Positions 44,101 through 57,900 of a DNA stretch of 64,000 nt are shown piece by piece. Origin of the DNA: Kitasatospora acidiphila (lineage in GTDB: Bacteria; Actinomycetota; Actinomycetes; Streptomycetales; Streptomycetaceae); contig NZ_VIGB01000003.1 of NCBI RefSeq assembly GCF_006636205.1, positions 8,233,641 through 8,297,640 of the forward strand, read 5' to 3'. Position numbers and translations under genes: made by a program. The notes under the pieces are model-generated. The model did not search any database. It saw only the letters and a list, made by a program, of their open reading frames with translations, and had not been told where the DNA came from. Numbering within the stretch: the first letter of the stretch is position 1; each line of letters opens with the position of its first letter.

Positions 44101-45896
44101 GCCACCCGGACCTCGCCGACCTGTGCGCCGGCCTCGACGGTGGCGCACCCGTACCCGGCATCGTGCTCGCGCTGTGCACGGAGGCGAGCGGAGCCACCCA
44201 GGCGGCGGCCGCGCTCGACGCCGAGCAGCGCGCCCTCGACCTCGTGCAGTCCTGGCTGGCCGACGAGCGCCTGGCCGACGCCAAGCTGGTGCTGGTCACC
44301 CGCGGGGCGGTCGCGGTCGCGCCCGGCGACACCGAGCCGGACCCGACCTGGGCCGCAGTGTGGGGGCTGATCCGTTCCGGACAGAGCGAGAACCCGGGAC
44401 AGTTCGTGCTGCTGGACCTGGACGACAGCGTGCTCTCACTAGACACCCTTGCCGCCGCGCTGCTCACGGACGAGCCCCAACTCGCCCTGCGACAGGGCGG
44501 AGCGCACGCTCCCCGGCTGGGCCGGCTCGAACTCCCGGTGGAGAGCCGGCCCTTCACGTTCGACCGGAACGGTACCGTGCTGATCACCGGCGGCACCGGC
44601 ACGCTCGGCGCGCTCGTGGCACGCCACCTGGTGTCCGCGTACGGCGCCCGCCACCTCGTGCTGACCAGCCGGCGCGGCCCGGACGCCCCGGGAGCAGCCG
44701 AACTGGTCGACGAGCTGGCCGAGTCGGGAGCCGAGGCAGTCGTGGTCGCCTGTGACGCCGCAGACCGGGCCGCAGTGGCGGAACTGCTCGCCGGGCTTCC
44801 CCCGGAGCACCCGCTCACCGTCGTGGTGCACGCCGCCGGGCTGCTGGACGACGGCATCCTCTCCGCCCTGACGCACGAGCGACTCGACCGGGTGTTCCGT
44901 CCGAAGGCGGACGCCGCGGTCCATCTGCACGAGCTCACCCAGGGGCTGGATCTGGCCGCGTTCGTCCTCTTCTCCTCCCTGGTCGGCACGGTGGGAGTGG
45001 CGGGCCAGGCCAACTACGCCGCCGCGAACGCGTTCCTCGACGCGCTGGCGCAGCAACGCCGCGCCCAGGGGCTCGTCGGCTCGTCCATGGCCTGGGGCCT
45101 CTGGGACGACCCGGGCGGCATGACCGGACACCTGGACCGGACCGACCTGATGCGGCTCGGCCGGATCGGTGTGGCCCCGCTCTCCGCCGAGGACGGTCTC
45201 GCGCTGTTCGACGCCGCACTGTCCACGGACGAAGCCGTCGTCGTCCCGGCGAGGCTGAACACCGCTGCGCTGCGGCTGCTCTCCGAGGAGCCGGAGGCGC
45301 TGCCGGCGGTCCTCCGCGACCTGGTGCCGGCAGCCGCGCGGCACGCTCCCGGCGCACTCCCGGGGGCGGCTGCGGTCCGGTCGCTGGCGGAGCAGCTGGC
45401 CGCAGCCCCCGCGAGCGAGCACGAGCGCATCGTGCTGGACGAGGTCCGGAGCCACGCCGCAGGCGTGCTCGGCTACGCCCCGACCGACTCCGTCTCGGCC
45501 GACCAGGCATTCAAGGAGCTGGGCTTCGACTCCCTGACGGCCGTGGAGCTGCGCAACCGACTCAACAAGGCGACCGGGCTCCGCCTGCCGGCCACGCTGG
45601 TCTTCGACTTCCCGACCCCTCGGGAGATCGCCGACCACCTGCGGGCACGGCTGCTGGACGAGGACACCGACACGATGCCCGTCCTCGGACAACTCGACCA
45701 GCTGCGGGGCGACCTCTCCGCCCTGGAAGCGAGCGAGGCCGAGCGCGCCCAGATCACCACGCGCCTCGAAGCCCTCCTCGCCGACTGGAAGTCCGCAGCA
45801 CGGAGCAGTGCGGATGACAGCGATGTGATCGAAATGGCGACGGCTACGGACGACGACTTGTTCGAGCTGATCGACAAGGAGCTCGGGCTCTCCTGA
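32134..45896 (+). CDS. Modular type I PKS 1: loading module and modules 1-2 (one apparent frameshift)
   Basis: With one base restored at the GGGG run 35398-35401, this encodes about 4587 residues: KSQ-AT-ACP, KS-AT-DH-KR-ACP, KS-AT-DH-KR-ACP. Before the break the text ends at EADYAPG; after it the KS continues in the next frame with the normal GFLLDAAEFDAEFFGISPREALAMDPQQR. The later ATG at 35472 lies inside the KS and is no gene start. GTG 32134 with TATGGAGAT is taken as start; the N-terminus has no docking helix, as expected for a loading protein. The C-terminus after the last ACP (about 45660-45896) contains helices (DQLRGDLSALEASEAERAQITTRLEALL, then DDDLFELIDKELGLS), a docking domain matching the N-terminus of PKS 2. 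The TEII and transferase genes upstream support it. Confidence 0.93.
32200..35130 (+). other. PKS loading module: KSQ-AT(methylmalonyl)-ACP
   Basis: The ketosynthase has Gln in place of the active Cys: DTGQSSALVA, Gln codon 32680-32682, with HGTGTPTGD and TNIGHLEG His motifs intact. This is a KSQ decarboxylase. The AT has GHSQGEIAA and YASH (about 34341), which indicate methylmalonyl-CoA, so the chain should start from propionyl. The ACP has LGLDSLGAM with Ser codon 35014-35016. Spacing between domains is normal. Confidence 0.92.
35241..40330 (+). other. PKS module 1: KS-AT(malonyl)-DH-KR-ACP
   Basis: The KS has DTACSSS (Cys codon 35730-35732), EAHGTGT and KSNIGH. The AT has GHSVGEIAA and HAFH (37326), so malonyl. 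The DH is intact with DHAVLGDAIVPG and LLDAALH. The KR has TGATGTLG, the LDD motif (VLDDGVIESL, B-type) and NYAAAN. The ACP has ELGFDSLSAVEL. The expected product is a trans double bond without branching. The KS carries the frameshift at about 35400. Confidence 0.9.
40405..45660 (+). other. PKS module 2: KS-AT(methylmalonyl)-DH-KR-ACP
   Basis: The KS has its Cys codon at 40920-40922. The AT has GHSQGEIAA and YASH (about 42570), methylmalonyl type. The DH has DHTVFGAGIVPG and LLDAALH. The KR has TGGTGTLG, LLDDGILSAL (B-type) and NYAAAN. The ACP has ELGFDSLTAVEL. The expected outcome is an alpha-methyl-branched double bond. No frameshift was found in this module. Confidence 0.92.
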
Positions 45897-45945
45897 CCCA
45901 GCCCGCCCACCGACCTTACTGACCGCCGCGAGCGTGGAGAGTTTC

Positions 45946-48900
45946 ATGCAATCGACCGAGGAGAAGCTCCGGGACTACCTCAAGCGGGTCACCACCGACC
46001 TGCGCGAGGTCAAGCAGCGCCTGCGCGTGACGGAGGAGCGGGCGCACGAGCCGATCGCGATCGTCGGGATGGCTTGCCGCTACCCGGGCGGTGTGCGCTC
46101 GCCGGAGGACCTCTGGAAGCTCGTCGCGAACGGCATGGACGCCGTCTCCGAGTTCCCCACCGACCGCGGCTGGGACCTCGATCGGCTCTACCACCCCGAC
46201 CCTGAGCACACGGGCACCTTCTATGCCCGTGAGGGCGGATTCCTGCACGAGGCGGCCGAGTTCGACCCGGCGTTCTTCGGGATCTCGCCGCGTGAGGCGC
46301 TGGCGATGGACCCGCAGCAGCGGCTGCTACTGGAGACCTCCTGGGAGGCGTTGGAGCGCGCGGGCATCGACCCGGTGTCGGTGCGGGGCAGTCGGACGGG
46401 TGTCTTCGCCGGGGTCATGTACCACGACTACGCGTCCCGGTTCGAGACGTCGCCCGAGGACATCGAGGCGTATCTGAGCAGCGGCAGCGCGGGCAGCGTG
46501 GCGTCCGGCCGGGTCTCGTACGTGTTCGGCCTGGAGGGGCCGGCGGTGACGGTGGACACGGCGTGTTCGTCGTCGCTGGTGGCGCTGCACCTGGCGGCCA
46601 ACGCGCTGCGCCGGGGCGAGTGCGACCTGGCGCTGGCCGGCGGTGTGACCGTGATGTCCACGCCGAGGACGTTCATCGAGTTCAGCCGCCAGCGCGGCCT
46701 CTCGGCGGACGGTCGGTGCAAGGCGTTCGCGGATGCTGCGGACGGCACGGGCTGGGCCGAGGGGATCGGCATGCTCCTGGTGGAGCGGCTGTCGGACGCG
46801 GTGGCGAACGGTCACAAGGTGCTTGCAGTGGTGCGGGGTTCGGCGGTGAACCAGGACGGTGCGTCGAACGGTCTGACGGCACCCAACGGCCCGGCCCAGC
46901 AGCAGCTGATCCGCGACGCCCTGATCGACGCAGGTCTGCCCGCGCAGCACATCGACGTGGTGGAGGCGCACGGGACCGGGACGCGGTTGGGTGATCCGAT
47001 CGAGGCGCAGGCGCTGCTGGCGACCTACGGTCAGGGGCGCGATGCCGAACTTCCGTTGTGGCTCGGTTCGTTGAAGTCGAACATCGGCCACGCGCAGGCG
47101 GCTGCCGGTGTCGGTGGTGTGATCAAGATGGTGATGGCGATGCGGGAGGGCGTGCTCCCGCAGACCCTGCACGTCGATGAGCCGTCGCGCGAGGTGGACT
47201 GGTCAGCGGGTGCCGTGGAGTTGCTGACGGAGTCGCGGGCTTGGCCGGAGACGGGTCGGGTGCGTCGAGCGGCGGTGTCGTCGTTCGGGGTGAGCGGGAC
47301 GAATGCGCACGTGATTCTTGAGCAGGCGGAGGTGCCTGCGGAGGCGGTTGTTGAAGAGCCTGTGGTTGGCCTTTCGGTGGTGCCGTTGGTGGTGTCGGGC
47401 AAGTCCGAGGCGGCGGTGCGGGGTCAGGCGGCGGCGTTGGTGGAGCGGTTGGAGGCTGATCCTGGGCTGGGGTTGCTGGATGTGGGTCAGTCGCTGGTGT
47501 CGTCGCGTGCGGTGTTCGGGTCCCGGGCGGTGGTGACGGGGTCGGATCGCGGTGAAGTGCTGGCTGGTTTGGGTGAGTTGGTGTCGGGTGGGGTGTCCTC
47601 GGGTGTGGTGTCGGGGTCGGTGGTTGATGGTGGTGTGGTGTTTGTTTTCCCGGGTCAGGGGTCGCAGTGGCTGGGGATGGCGGGGGAGTTGCTGGGGTCG
47701 TCGGAGGTGTTCGCGGCCCGGATGGGTGAGTGCGAGCGGGCCTTGGGCGAGTTGGTGGGCTGGTCGTTGGGTGAGGTGGTGCGTTCGGGTGATGAGGGGT
47801 GGTTGGAGCGGGTTGATGTGGTGCAGCCGGTGTTGTGGGCGGTGATGGTGTCGCTGGCGGAGGTGTGGCGGTCCTACGGGGTTGAGCCGGCGGCGGTGGT
47901 GGGGCATTCGCAGGGTGAGATCGCGGCGGCGGTGGTTGCGGGTGGGTTGTCGTTGGAGGACGGCGCGCGGGTGGTGGTGCTGCGCTCTCTCGCGATCGCG
48001 GAGGAGTTGGCCGGTTCGGGCGGCATGGTGTCGGTCGGCGCGAGTGTGGATGAGGTTCGCGGACTGTTGGGGCAGTGGGGTGGGGAGGGTGTGTCGGTTG
48101 CGGCGGTCAACGGCGTTGCCTCGACGGTGGTTTCGGGCCCGACCGTGCCGCTGGAGGAGTTCATGGCGTGGTGTGAGGGTCGTGGGGTGCGGGTGCGGCG
48201 GATCCCGGTGGACTACGCCTCGCATTCGCAGATGGTGGAGGGCCTGCGTGAGCGTCTGGCCCGCGACCTGGCGCCGATCGTGCCGGTTGAGGGTCGCGTG
48301 CCGTTCTGGTCGACGGTGATAGGCGGCTTCCTCGACACCAGGGAACTCGACGCCGCGTACTGGTACACCAACCTGCGTCAGACGGTGGAGTTCCGTCACG
48401 GCGTCGAAGGCCTTCTGGCGGACGGCCACGGCCTGTTCATCGAGGTCAGCTCGCACCCTGTCCTGGTCCCGGCGATCGAGGAGGTCATCGGCGAGCAGGA
48501 CACCGTTGCCGCGGCGATCGGTACCCTGCGTCGTGGTGAGGGCGGCTGGGCGCGTCTGACCGCGTCCCTGGCGCAGGCGTTCGTGCACGGCGCCCCGGTC
48601 GCCTGGTCCACCCTGTTCGAGGGCACCGGCGCCCGCCGCGTCGACCTGCCCACGTACGCGTTCCAGCATCAGCGTTTCTGGCTGGAGGTGCCGCTGCGGG
48701 GTGAGGCCGCCGTGGTGGATCCGGTGGATGAGGCGTTTTGGCGTGCTGTGGAGCAGGCGGATGTGTCGTCTGTTTCGGATGTGTTGGGTCTGGATGACGG
48801 GCAGGAGGCGTCGCTGGGAGCGGTGCTTCCGGTGCTGTCGTCGTGGCGTCGGCAGGTGCGGGAGGACTCGACGGTCGACGGGTGGCGCTACCGCACCACT

Positions 48901-51900
48901 TGGAAGCCCGTCGCCGGCGCCGGAGCCGGCCCGATGGCCGGCAGTTGGCTGCTGGTGGCGCCGACGGGCGAGGCCGGGCAGGGCGGTTGGGCGCAGCTGT
49001 GCGCGGAGGCGCTGACGGCGCGCGGTGCTGACGTGGTCGTGATCGAGGCGGACCCGGCCCATGCGGAGCGGGACGACTACCAGCGGCTGCTCGCATCGGC
49101 CGCCGCCGACCGCGACGTCCGGGGCGTGCTCTCACTGCTCGCCGCCGACGCCCAGGCGCGTGCCATGGCCCCGGCGGTGAGCGGCGGTCTCGCCGCGACT
49201 GTGGCCCTGCTCCAGGGGATGGTCGACAGCGGCCTGGAGGCGCCGCTCTGGTGTGTGACCACGGGCGCTGTCTCGGTGGGACCGGAGGACGGCCTGCGCA
49301 ACCCTGAACAGGCCCAGGTATGGGGCCTCGGCCTGGTGCTCGCTCTGGAGCGGCCGGAGCGCTGGGGCGGCCTGATCGATCTGCCCGAGACCGCCGATGA
49401 GGCCGCGGCGCGGCGGTTGGCGTCGGTGCTGGCCGGCCTCGACGGCGAGGACCAGGTGGCGGTCCGTGCGGCCGGTTCGTTCGCCCGGCGGGTGGGCCGC
49501 GCGCCCGGCGACCGGACGCCGGTCGTGCGCTCCTGGAAGCCGACCGGCACCACGCTGGTGACGGGAGGAACCGGGGCGCTCGGCGGCCAGGTCGCACGCT
49601 GGCTGGCCCGCCGTGGTGCGGAACACCTCCTGCTGGTGAGCCGTGGCGGCCCCGATGCGCCCGGTGCCCGTGAACTGGTCGACGAACTGGCGGCGTTGGG
49701 AACCAAGGCGACGATCGCGCGCTGCGACGTCGGAGACCGTGCCGCACTCGCGCAGCTCCTCGCGGACATCCCCGTCGAGGCGCCGCTTACCGCGGTCATC
49801 CACACCGCCGCAGTCCTCGAGGACTCGGCCGTCACCGCACTGACGCTCGATCAGATGCAGCGCGTGCTGGGTGTCAAGGCCCAAGCAGCCGTCCACCTGC
49901 ACGAGCTCACCCGGGACCTCGATCTCTCCGCCTTCGTCCTGTTCTCCTCCTTCTCGGGCGAGTTCGGCAGCCCGGGGCACAGCAACTACGCCCCGGAAAC
50001 GCCTTCCTGGACGCGTTCGCCCAGTGGCGCCGCCAGCAGGGCCTGGTCGCCACATCGATCGCCTGGGGTGCCTGGGGCGGCGGCGGCATGGCCGCCGGCG
50101 TGGCGCGGGACCTGCTGCACCGCCACGGTCTGCTGGAGATGGCACCGGAGTTGGCCACCCACGCCCTGGGGCAGGCGCTGGACCGCGACGAGACGCGTCT
50201 GATCATCACCGACCTGGACTGGGAGCGGTACTTCCTCGTCTACACCTCGTCGCGGCAGCGGCCACTGATCAGGGACATCGCCGAAGTCCGCACCCTGGTC
50301 GCGGCCGGCGCCGGTCAGAACGAGGCGGCGACGGAGCCCGCTTCACCGCTGGCGCAGCGGCTGCGCGGCATGCCGGTCTTGGAGCGCGAGCGTACGGTCC
50401 ACGACCTGGTGCGCGGCCAGGTGGCCACCGTGCTGGGCCACGGCTCGCCCGACCAGGTCGAGCTCAACGCGCCCTTCAAGAACGCCGGGTTCGACTCGGT
50501 GACCGGCGTGGAGTTGCGGAACCGGCTCAGCGCCGCCACGGGTGTCCGGCTGCCCGCCACGCTGATCTTCGACTACCCCACCGCTGCCGCGCTGAGCCGC
50601 TACCTGCTCAGCGAGCTCGCGGGCACGACGGACAGCGCCGACCGGCCCGGGGCACCCGCCGCGACGCCGGTCGAGGACGACCCGATCGCCATCGTCGCGA
50701 TGAGCTGCCGCTACCCGGGCGGCGTGCGGTCGCCCGAGGACCTGTGGCGCCTCGTCCTCGCCGAGAACGACGCCATTTCCGGTTTCCCGACGAACCGCGG
50801 CTGGGACATCGAGGGCATGTACGACCCGGAGCTCGGGCGTCCCGGTACCTCGTACACCCGCAGCGGCGGCTTCCTGCACGACGTGGCCGACTTCGACGCC
50901 GAGTTCTTCGGGATCTCGCCGCGTGAGGCCCAGGCCCTCGACCCGCAGCAGCGGCTGCTGCTGGAGACCTCCTGGGAGGCCTTCGAGCGGGCCGGCATCG
51001 CTCCGTCCTCGCTGGCGGGCAGTCCGACCGGGGTGTTCTTCGGGCTCACCTACCAGGACTACGCGGCTCGACTGCAGGACGCCCCGGCGGAGTTCGAGGG
51101 CTACCTCCTCGCCGGCAACACCGCCAGCGTCGCCTCCGGCCGGGTTGCGTACAGCCTGGGGCTGGAGGGGCCGGCGGTGACGGTGGACACGGCGTGTTCG
51201 TCGTCGCTGGTGGCGCTGCACCTGGCGGCGCAGGCGCTGCGGTCGGGTGAGTGCGATCTGGCGCTGGCCGGCGGTGTCGCGGTCATGGCCAGCCCGGCGA
51301 TGTTCGCCGAGTTCAGCCGTCAGAAGGCGCTGTCGCCCGACGGCCGGTGCAAGGCGTTCGCCGCGGCCGCCGACGGGTTCGGTTCGGCCGAGGGCGTCGG
51401 AGTCCTGGTGCTGGAGCGGCTGTCGGATGCCCGCCGCCTGGGTCACAAGGTGCTTGCGGTGGTGCGGGGTTCGGCGGTGAACCAGGACGGTGCGTCGAAC
51501 GGCCTGATGGCGCCCAACGGTCCGTCGCAGCAGCGGGTGATCCGGCAGGCGCTGGCGAATGCGCGGCTGGCGGTGGGTGATGTGGACGCGGTGGAGGCGC
51601 ACGGCACGGGGACGCGGTTGGGTGACCCGATCGAGGCGCAGGCCCTGATGGACACCTACGGTCAAGGGCGCGACGCCGAACTCCCGCTGTGGTTGGGCTC
51701 GGTGAAGTCGAACCTCGGTCACACGCAGGCGGCTGCCGGTGTGGCCGGTGTGATCAAGATGGTGATGGCGATGCGCGAGGGTGTGCTCCCGCGGACGCTG
51801 CATGTGGACGCGCCGTCGCCGCATGTGGACTGGTCTGCGGGTGCGGTGGAGTTGCTGTCGGAGTCGCGGGCGTGGCCGGAGACAGGCCGGGTGCGTCGGT

Positions 51901-54900
51901 CTGCGGTGTCGTCGTTCGGGATCAGCGGGACGAATGCGCACGTGATCCTGGAGCAGGCGGAGGAGCCTGCGGAGGTGACGGAGTCGGGGGCGTTGGTTGG
52001 GCTTCCGGTGGTGCCGTTGGTGGTGTCGGGCAAGTCTGAGGAGGCGGTGCGGGGTCAGGCTTCGGCGCTGTTGGAGTGGGTGCGTGAGGGTGATGTCCGG
52101 GTGCTGGATGCGGCGTTTTCGGTGTTGACGTCGCGTTCGGTGTTCGAGCATCGGGCGGCGGTGGTGGCGGCGGATCGTGGTGAACTGCTGGCTGCTCTAG
52201 GTGGGTTGGCGTCGGGTGCGGTCGGGGTGTCGGGTGTGGTGTCTGGGCGCCTGGGGGTGGTGTTCTCGGGTCAGGGTTCGCAGTGGGCTGGCATGGGGCG
52301 GGAGTTGGGTGAGGCGTTCCCGGTGTTCGCGCGGGCCTACGCGGAGGTATGCGCGCAGCTGGGCGTGGAGTTGCCTGAGGGTGAGGAGTTGAACCAGACG
52401 GGGTTTGCGCAGCCGGCGATTTTCGCTCTGGAGGTGGCGCTGTATCGGCTGTTGGAGTCGTGGGGTGTGACGGCTGGGGTGTTGGCCGGGCATTCGGTGG
52501 GTGAGATCGCTGCCGCGCATGTGGCGGGGGTGCTGTCGCTGGAGGATGCGTGTGCGCTGGTGGTGGCGCGCGGCCGGCTGATGCAGGCGCTGCCAACGGG
52601 GGGCGCGATGGTCGCGGTCGGCGGGTCCGAGGAGACGGTCCGGGCTGCGATCGAGGGCATGGAGGGTGTGTGGGTGGCGGCGGTGAACGGTCCGTCGTCG
52701 GTGGTGCTGTCGGGCTTTGAGGAGCCGGTGTTGGCGGCTGCCGAGCGTCTGGCCGAGCAGGGCTGCCGTACGCGGCGCTTGACGGTGAGTCATGCGTTCC
52801 ACTCGGGTCTGATGGATCCGATGTTGGAGGAGTTCGCGGGCGTCGTGGTCGGGTTGGAGCTGCGGGAGCCGGTGCTGCCGCTGGTCTCCACGGTGACCGG
52901 CCGGGCGGAGTCGGAGCTGTGGACGCAGCCGCAGTACTGGGTGCGTCAGGTCCGCGAGGCGGTGCGTTTCGCTGACGGTGTTGCCGCCATGTTGGACTTG
53001 GGTGTTGGCAGCTTTGTCGAGGTCGGGCCGGATGCGGTGCTGTCCGGGATGGTTGCTGAGTGCCTGCCCCAGGACGGCCCGGCCCGCGGCGTGGTGCCGA
53101 CGATGCGTTCGGGGCGCGACCAGGTCCGCGCTGCCGTGGAGGCGCTGGCGCGCCTGCACGCCGCCGGTACCCCGGTTGAGTGGGACACGCTGTTCGAGGG
53201 CACCGGCGCCCGCCGGGTCGACCTGCCGACGTACGCCTTCCAACGCCGCCGCTACTGGCTCGAGGCCTCGGAGCGGCAGGTGCCCTCGGACGCGGTGGAC
53301 GCCCGCTTCTGGGAGGTCGTGGAGCGTGGTGACCTGGCTGGACTGAGCGCCGCGCTGGGCGTGGCCGACGAGCAGGCGGAGTCGCTGGAGGCGGTGCTTC
53401 CGGTGCTGTCGTCGTACCGGGAGCGGGTGCGTGAGCAGTCCGCGACCGACCAATGGCGCTACCGCCTCACCTGGAAGACCGTCACCATGCCGTCGGCGGC
53501 GGTGCTGACCGGACGCTGGCTGGTCATCGCACCCATGGACTGCCCGTCCGCCGAGCTGTGCATCGACGCACTGCGTCGCCACGGCGCCGACGTTCTCCCC
53601 GTGTACCTCGACGGGTCCGGCATCGACCGGCAGACCCTCGCGGACCGGCTGGCGGCCGCCGGTGAGGTCAGCGGTGTCCTCTCGCTGCTGGCGCTGACGT
53701 CCGACGGGCCGAGCGGCCCCGAGCAGTGGCCGGGCCTGGTCGGAACGACCGTGCTTCTGCAGGCCTTGGACGATGCAGCCATCGCCGGGCGCCTGTGGGT
53801 GCTGACTCAGGGGGCGGTGTCGGTCGATGAGACAAATCCCCTGACCCGACCGGAGCACGCCCAGCTCTGGGGACTCGGCGCTGCTGCCGCGCAGGAGTAC
53901 CCCGAGCGCTGGGGTGGGTTGATCGACCTCCCCGCAACGGTGGATGCCCGCTGTGCCGACCAGCTGGTCGGTGTACTGGCCGGATCGCGGGAGCCAGAGG
54001 TCGCGCTTCGGCAGGCGGGCGCCTATGCCCGGCGGTTGTCGCGGGCCGGGCGCGGTGTGAAGCCGGAGGGGGTCTGGCGGCCGAGCGGCACCACGCTGGT
54101 CACCGGCGGCACGGGCGCACTCGGAGCGCAGGTCGCCAGGTGGCTGGCGCGCAGCGGTGCGGAGCACCTGCTGCTGACCAGCCGCCGGGGACCCGACGCG
54201 CCGGAGGCCGCCGAGCTCCGGGCGGAGCTGACCGCACTCGGTGCGAGCGTGTCGATCGTCGCGTGCGACATCGCGGACCGGGCCGCTGTCGAGAGCCTGT
54301 TGGCCGAGATCCCCGCCGAGCTTCCGCTCACCGCGGTGATGCACGTCGCGGGTGTGGTGGACGACGGCGTGCTGGACTCCCTGACACCCGCGAGGTTCGA
54401 ACGGGTGCTGGGTCCGAAGGCCACGGCCGCCTGGCAGCTGCACGAGCTCACGGCGCACCTCGACCTGTCGGCCTTCGTCCTGTTCTCCTCGCTGGCGGGT
54501 GTCGTCGGTGCTGCCGGGCAGGGCAACTACGCGGCGGCCAACGCCTTCCTGGATGCTCTGGCGCAGTACCGCCGTGCGCACGGCCTCGCGGCGACGGCCA
54601 TCGCCTGGGGCGCCTGGGACGGCGGCGGCATGGCGGCGGCCGACCCGGCCGCGAGCGACCGGATCCGCCGCAGCGGGGTGCTGCCGATGGCGCAGGAACT
54701 GGCCATCGCGTCCCTCCAGGAGACGCTCGACCGGCGCGAGACCGCGGTGGTCATCGCGGATCTCGACTGGGCGCGCCTGGTTCCGGCGCTGGCCGGTGCC
54801 GGTGCCGACTCGCTGATCAGTGATGTCCCCGAGGTGCGCGACCTGCGCGATCGCAGCGCCGACACGTCGGCGCAGGTCGGGCCGGCGCTCGCGCAGCGGC

Positions 54901-57900
54901 TCAGTGGTCTGGGGGCCGCCGAGCGCGCCAGCCTTCTGACGGCTGAGGTCTGCTCGCACGCCGCGGCGGTGCTGGGACACGCCTCGGCGACCGCCGTCGA
55001 CCCGGAACGCGCCTTCAAGCAGGCCGGCTTCGACTCATTGACGGCCGTGGAGCTGCGGAACCGGCTGAACGCCGCCACCGGTCTGAGCCTGTCCGCCACC
55101 CTCGTCTTCGACTACCCGACCCCCGCCGACCTGGCCGACCACCTGGCCGCCGAACTGCTGGGCGGACAACCGGAGTCGAGCAGCCTGGTGGCGCTGCCTG
55201 CCGTCACGGACGAGCCGATCGCGATCGTGGGGATGAGTTGCCGCTTCCCCGGCGGTGTCCGGTCTCCCGAGGACTTCTGGCGGCTGCTGACCGACGGCGT
55301 GGACGCGGTCGGTCCGTTCCCCGCCGACCGTGGTTGGGATGTGGACGGCCTCTACGACCCGGACCCCGCGGTCGCAGGGAAGCTCTATGTCCAGGAAGGT
55401 GCCTTCCTCAGCGGCATCGGCGAGTTCGACTCGGCCTTCTTCGGCATCTCGCCGCGTGAGGCGCTGGCGATGGACCCGCAGCAGCGGCTGCTGCTGGAGA
55501 CCTCCTGGGAGGCGTTCGAGCAGGCCGGCATCGACCCCGCCTTGCTGAAGGGCAGCCAGACCGGCGTGTTCACCGGCACCAACGGCCAGGACTACGCCTC
55601 GCTGCTGACCCGCACCGCCGACGGCGGGGACGGCCATCTCGGCATCGGCAACGCGGCGAGTGTGATGTCGGGCCGGGTGTCGTACGTGTTCGGCCTGGAG
55701 GGGCCGGCGGTGACGGTGGACACGGCGTGTTCGTCGTCGCTGGTGGCGCTGCACCTGGCCGGGCAGGCACTGCGCTCGGGTGAGTGTGATCTGGCGTTGG
55801 TCGGTGGTGTGACGGTGATGTCGACGCCGGCGACCTTTGTCGAGTTCTCGCGGCAGCGCGGTCTGGCGGTTGACGGTCGGTGCAAGGCGTTCGCGGATGC
55901 GGCGGACGGTACGGGCTGGGGCGAAGGCGTTGGCGTGCTGCTGGTCGAGCGGCTGTCGGACGCGGTGGCGAACGGCCACAACGTCCTTGCGGTGGTGCGA
56001 GGTTCGGCGGTGAACCAGGACGGTGCGTCGAATGGTCTGACCGCGCCGAACGGTCCGTCGCAGCAGCGGGTGATCCGGCAGGCGCTGGCCAACGCGCGGC
56101 TGGCGGTGGGTGATGTGGACGCCGTGGAGGCGCACGGCACCGGGACGCGGTTGGGTGACCCGATCGAGGCGCAGGCGCTGCTGGCGACGTACGGCCGTGA
56201 GCGGTCGGCGGACGAGCCGCTGTGGCTGGGGTCGGTGAAGTCCAACATCGGTCATACGCAGGCGGCTGCCGGTGTGGCGGGTGTGATCAAGATGGTGATG
56301 GCGATGCGGGAGGGCGTACTCCCGCAGACCCTGCACGTCGATGAGCCGTCAAATGAGATCGACTGGTCGGCGGGCACGGTACAGCTTTTGACCGAACCTC
56401 AGATCTGGCCTGACCGTGGGCGCGCGCGTCGGTCTGCGGTGTCGTCGTTCGGGGTGAGTGGGACGAATGCGCACGTGATCCTGGAGCAGGCGGAGGAGCC
56501 TGCGTTGGCGGTTGTCGCGGAGCCTGTGGTTGGGCTTCCGGTGGTGCCGTTGGTGGTGTCCGGTAAGTCGGAGGAGGCGGTGCGGGGTCAGGCGGCGGCG
56601 TTGCTGGAGCGGTTGGAGGCCGAGCCGGGGCTGGGGCTGCTGGACACGGTGTTCTCGCTGGCGACGTCGCGTTCGGCGTTTGAGTATCGGGCGGCGGTGG
56701 TGGCGACTGATCGTGGTGAACTGCTGGCTGCTCTTGGTGGGTTGGCGTCGGGGGCGTGGCTGTTTCGGGTGTGGTGGCGGGTCGGTTGGGCGTGGTGTTC
56801 TCGGGTCAGGGTTCGCAGTGGGCGGGCATGGGACGGGAGTTGGGTGAGGCGTTCCCGGTGTTCGCGCGGGCCTATGAGGAGGTGTGTGCGCAGCTGGGTG
56901 TCGAGCTTCCGTCGGATGACTTGATCCATCAGACCGGGTTTGCGCAGCCGGGGATTTTTGCGTTGGAGGTGGCGCTGTATCGGTTGTTGGAGTCGTGGGG
57001 TGTGACGGCTGGGGTGTTGGCCGGGCATTCGGTGGGTGAGATCGCGGCGGCGCATGTGGCGGGGGTGTTGTCGCTGGAGGATGCGTGTGCGTTGGTGGTG
57101 GCGCGTGGGCGGTTGATGCAGGCGCTGCCGGCGGGTGGCGCGATGGTCGCGGTCGGCGGGTCCGAGGAGACGGTCCGGGCCGTGATCGAGGGTGTGGAGG
57201 GTGTGTGGGTGGCGGCGGTGAATGGCCCGTCGTCGGTGGTGCTGTCCGGGCACGAGGAGCCGGTGTTGGCGGCCGGCGCGCGTCTGGCCGAGCTGGGGTG
57301 CCGGACACGGCGTCTGACGGTCAGTCATGCGTTCCACTCGGGTCTGATGGATCCGATGTTGGAGGAGTTCGCGGGCGTCGTGGTCGGGTTGGAGCTGCGG
57401 GAGCCGGTGCTGCCGCTGGTCTCCACGGTGACCGGCCGGGTGGAGTCGGAGTTGTGGACGCAGCCGCAGTACTGGGTGCGTCAGGTCCGTGACGCGGTGC
57501 GTTTCGCCGATGGCGTTGCCGCCATGCTGGATCTGGGTGTTGGCAGCTTCGTCGAGGTGGGCCCGGACGCGGTTCTGTCCGGGATGGTCGCGGAGTGCCT
57601 GCCGCAGGACGGCCCGGCCCGCAGCGTGGTGCCGACGATGCGTTCGGGACGTGACCAGGTGCGTGGCGTGATGGAGGCGCTGGCGCGCCTGCATGCCGCC
57701 GGTACCCCGGTTGCCTGGGACACGCTGTTCGAGGGCACCGGCGCCCGTCGCGTCGACCTGCCGACTTACGCCTTCCAACGCCAGCGCTACTGGCCGGAGG
57801 CGTCCGCTGCAGGGGCGCAGGACGCGACTGGTCTCGGGCTGGAGGCTGCCGCCCACCCGCTGCTCGGTGCGGCGATCGAGGTCGCGGACAGCGATGAGCT

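Noticed and set aside
35388..44105. A 2905-codon open frame on the minus strand opposite PKS 1, and similar long antisense frames opposite PKS 2 and 3
   Set aside because: The sense strand has unmistakable KS/AT/DH/KR/ACP domains. The antisense translation is His/Arg/Gln-rich low complexity, the usual mirror of high-GC coding DNA with few stop codons.
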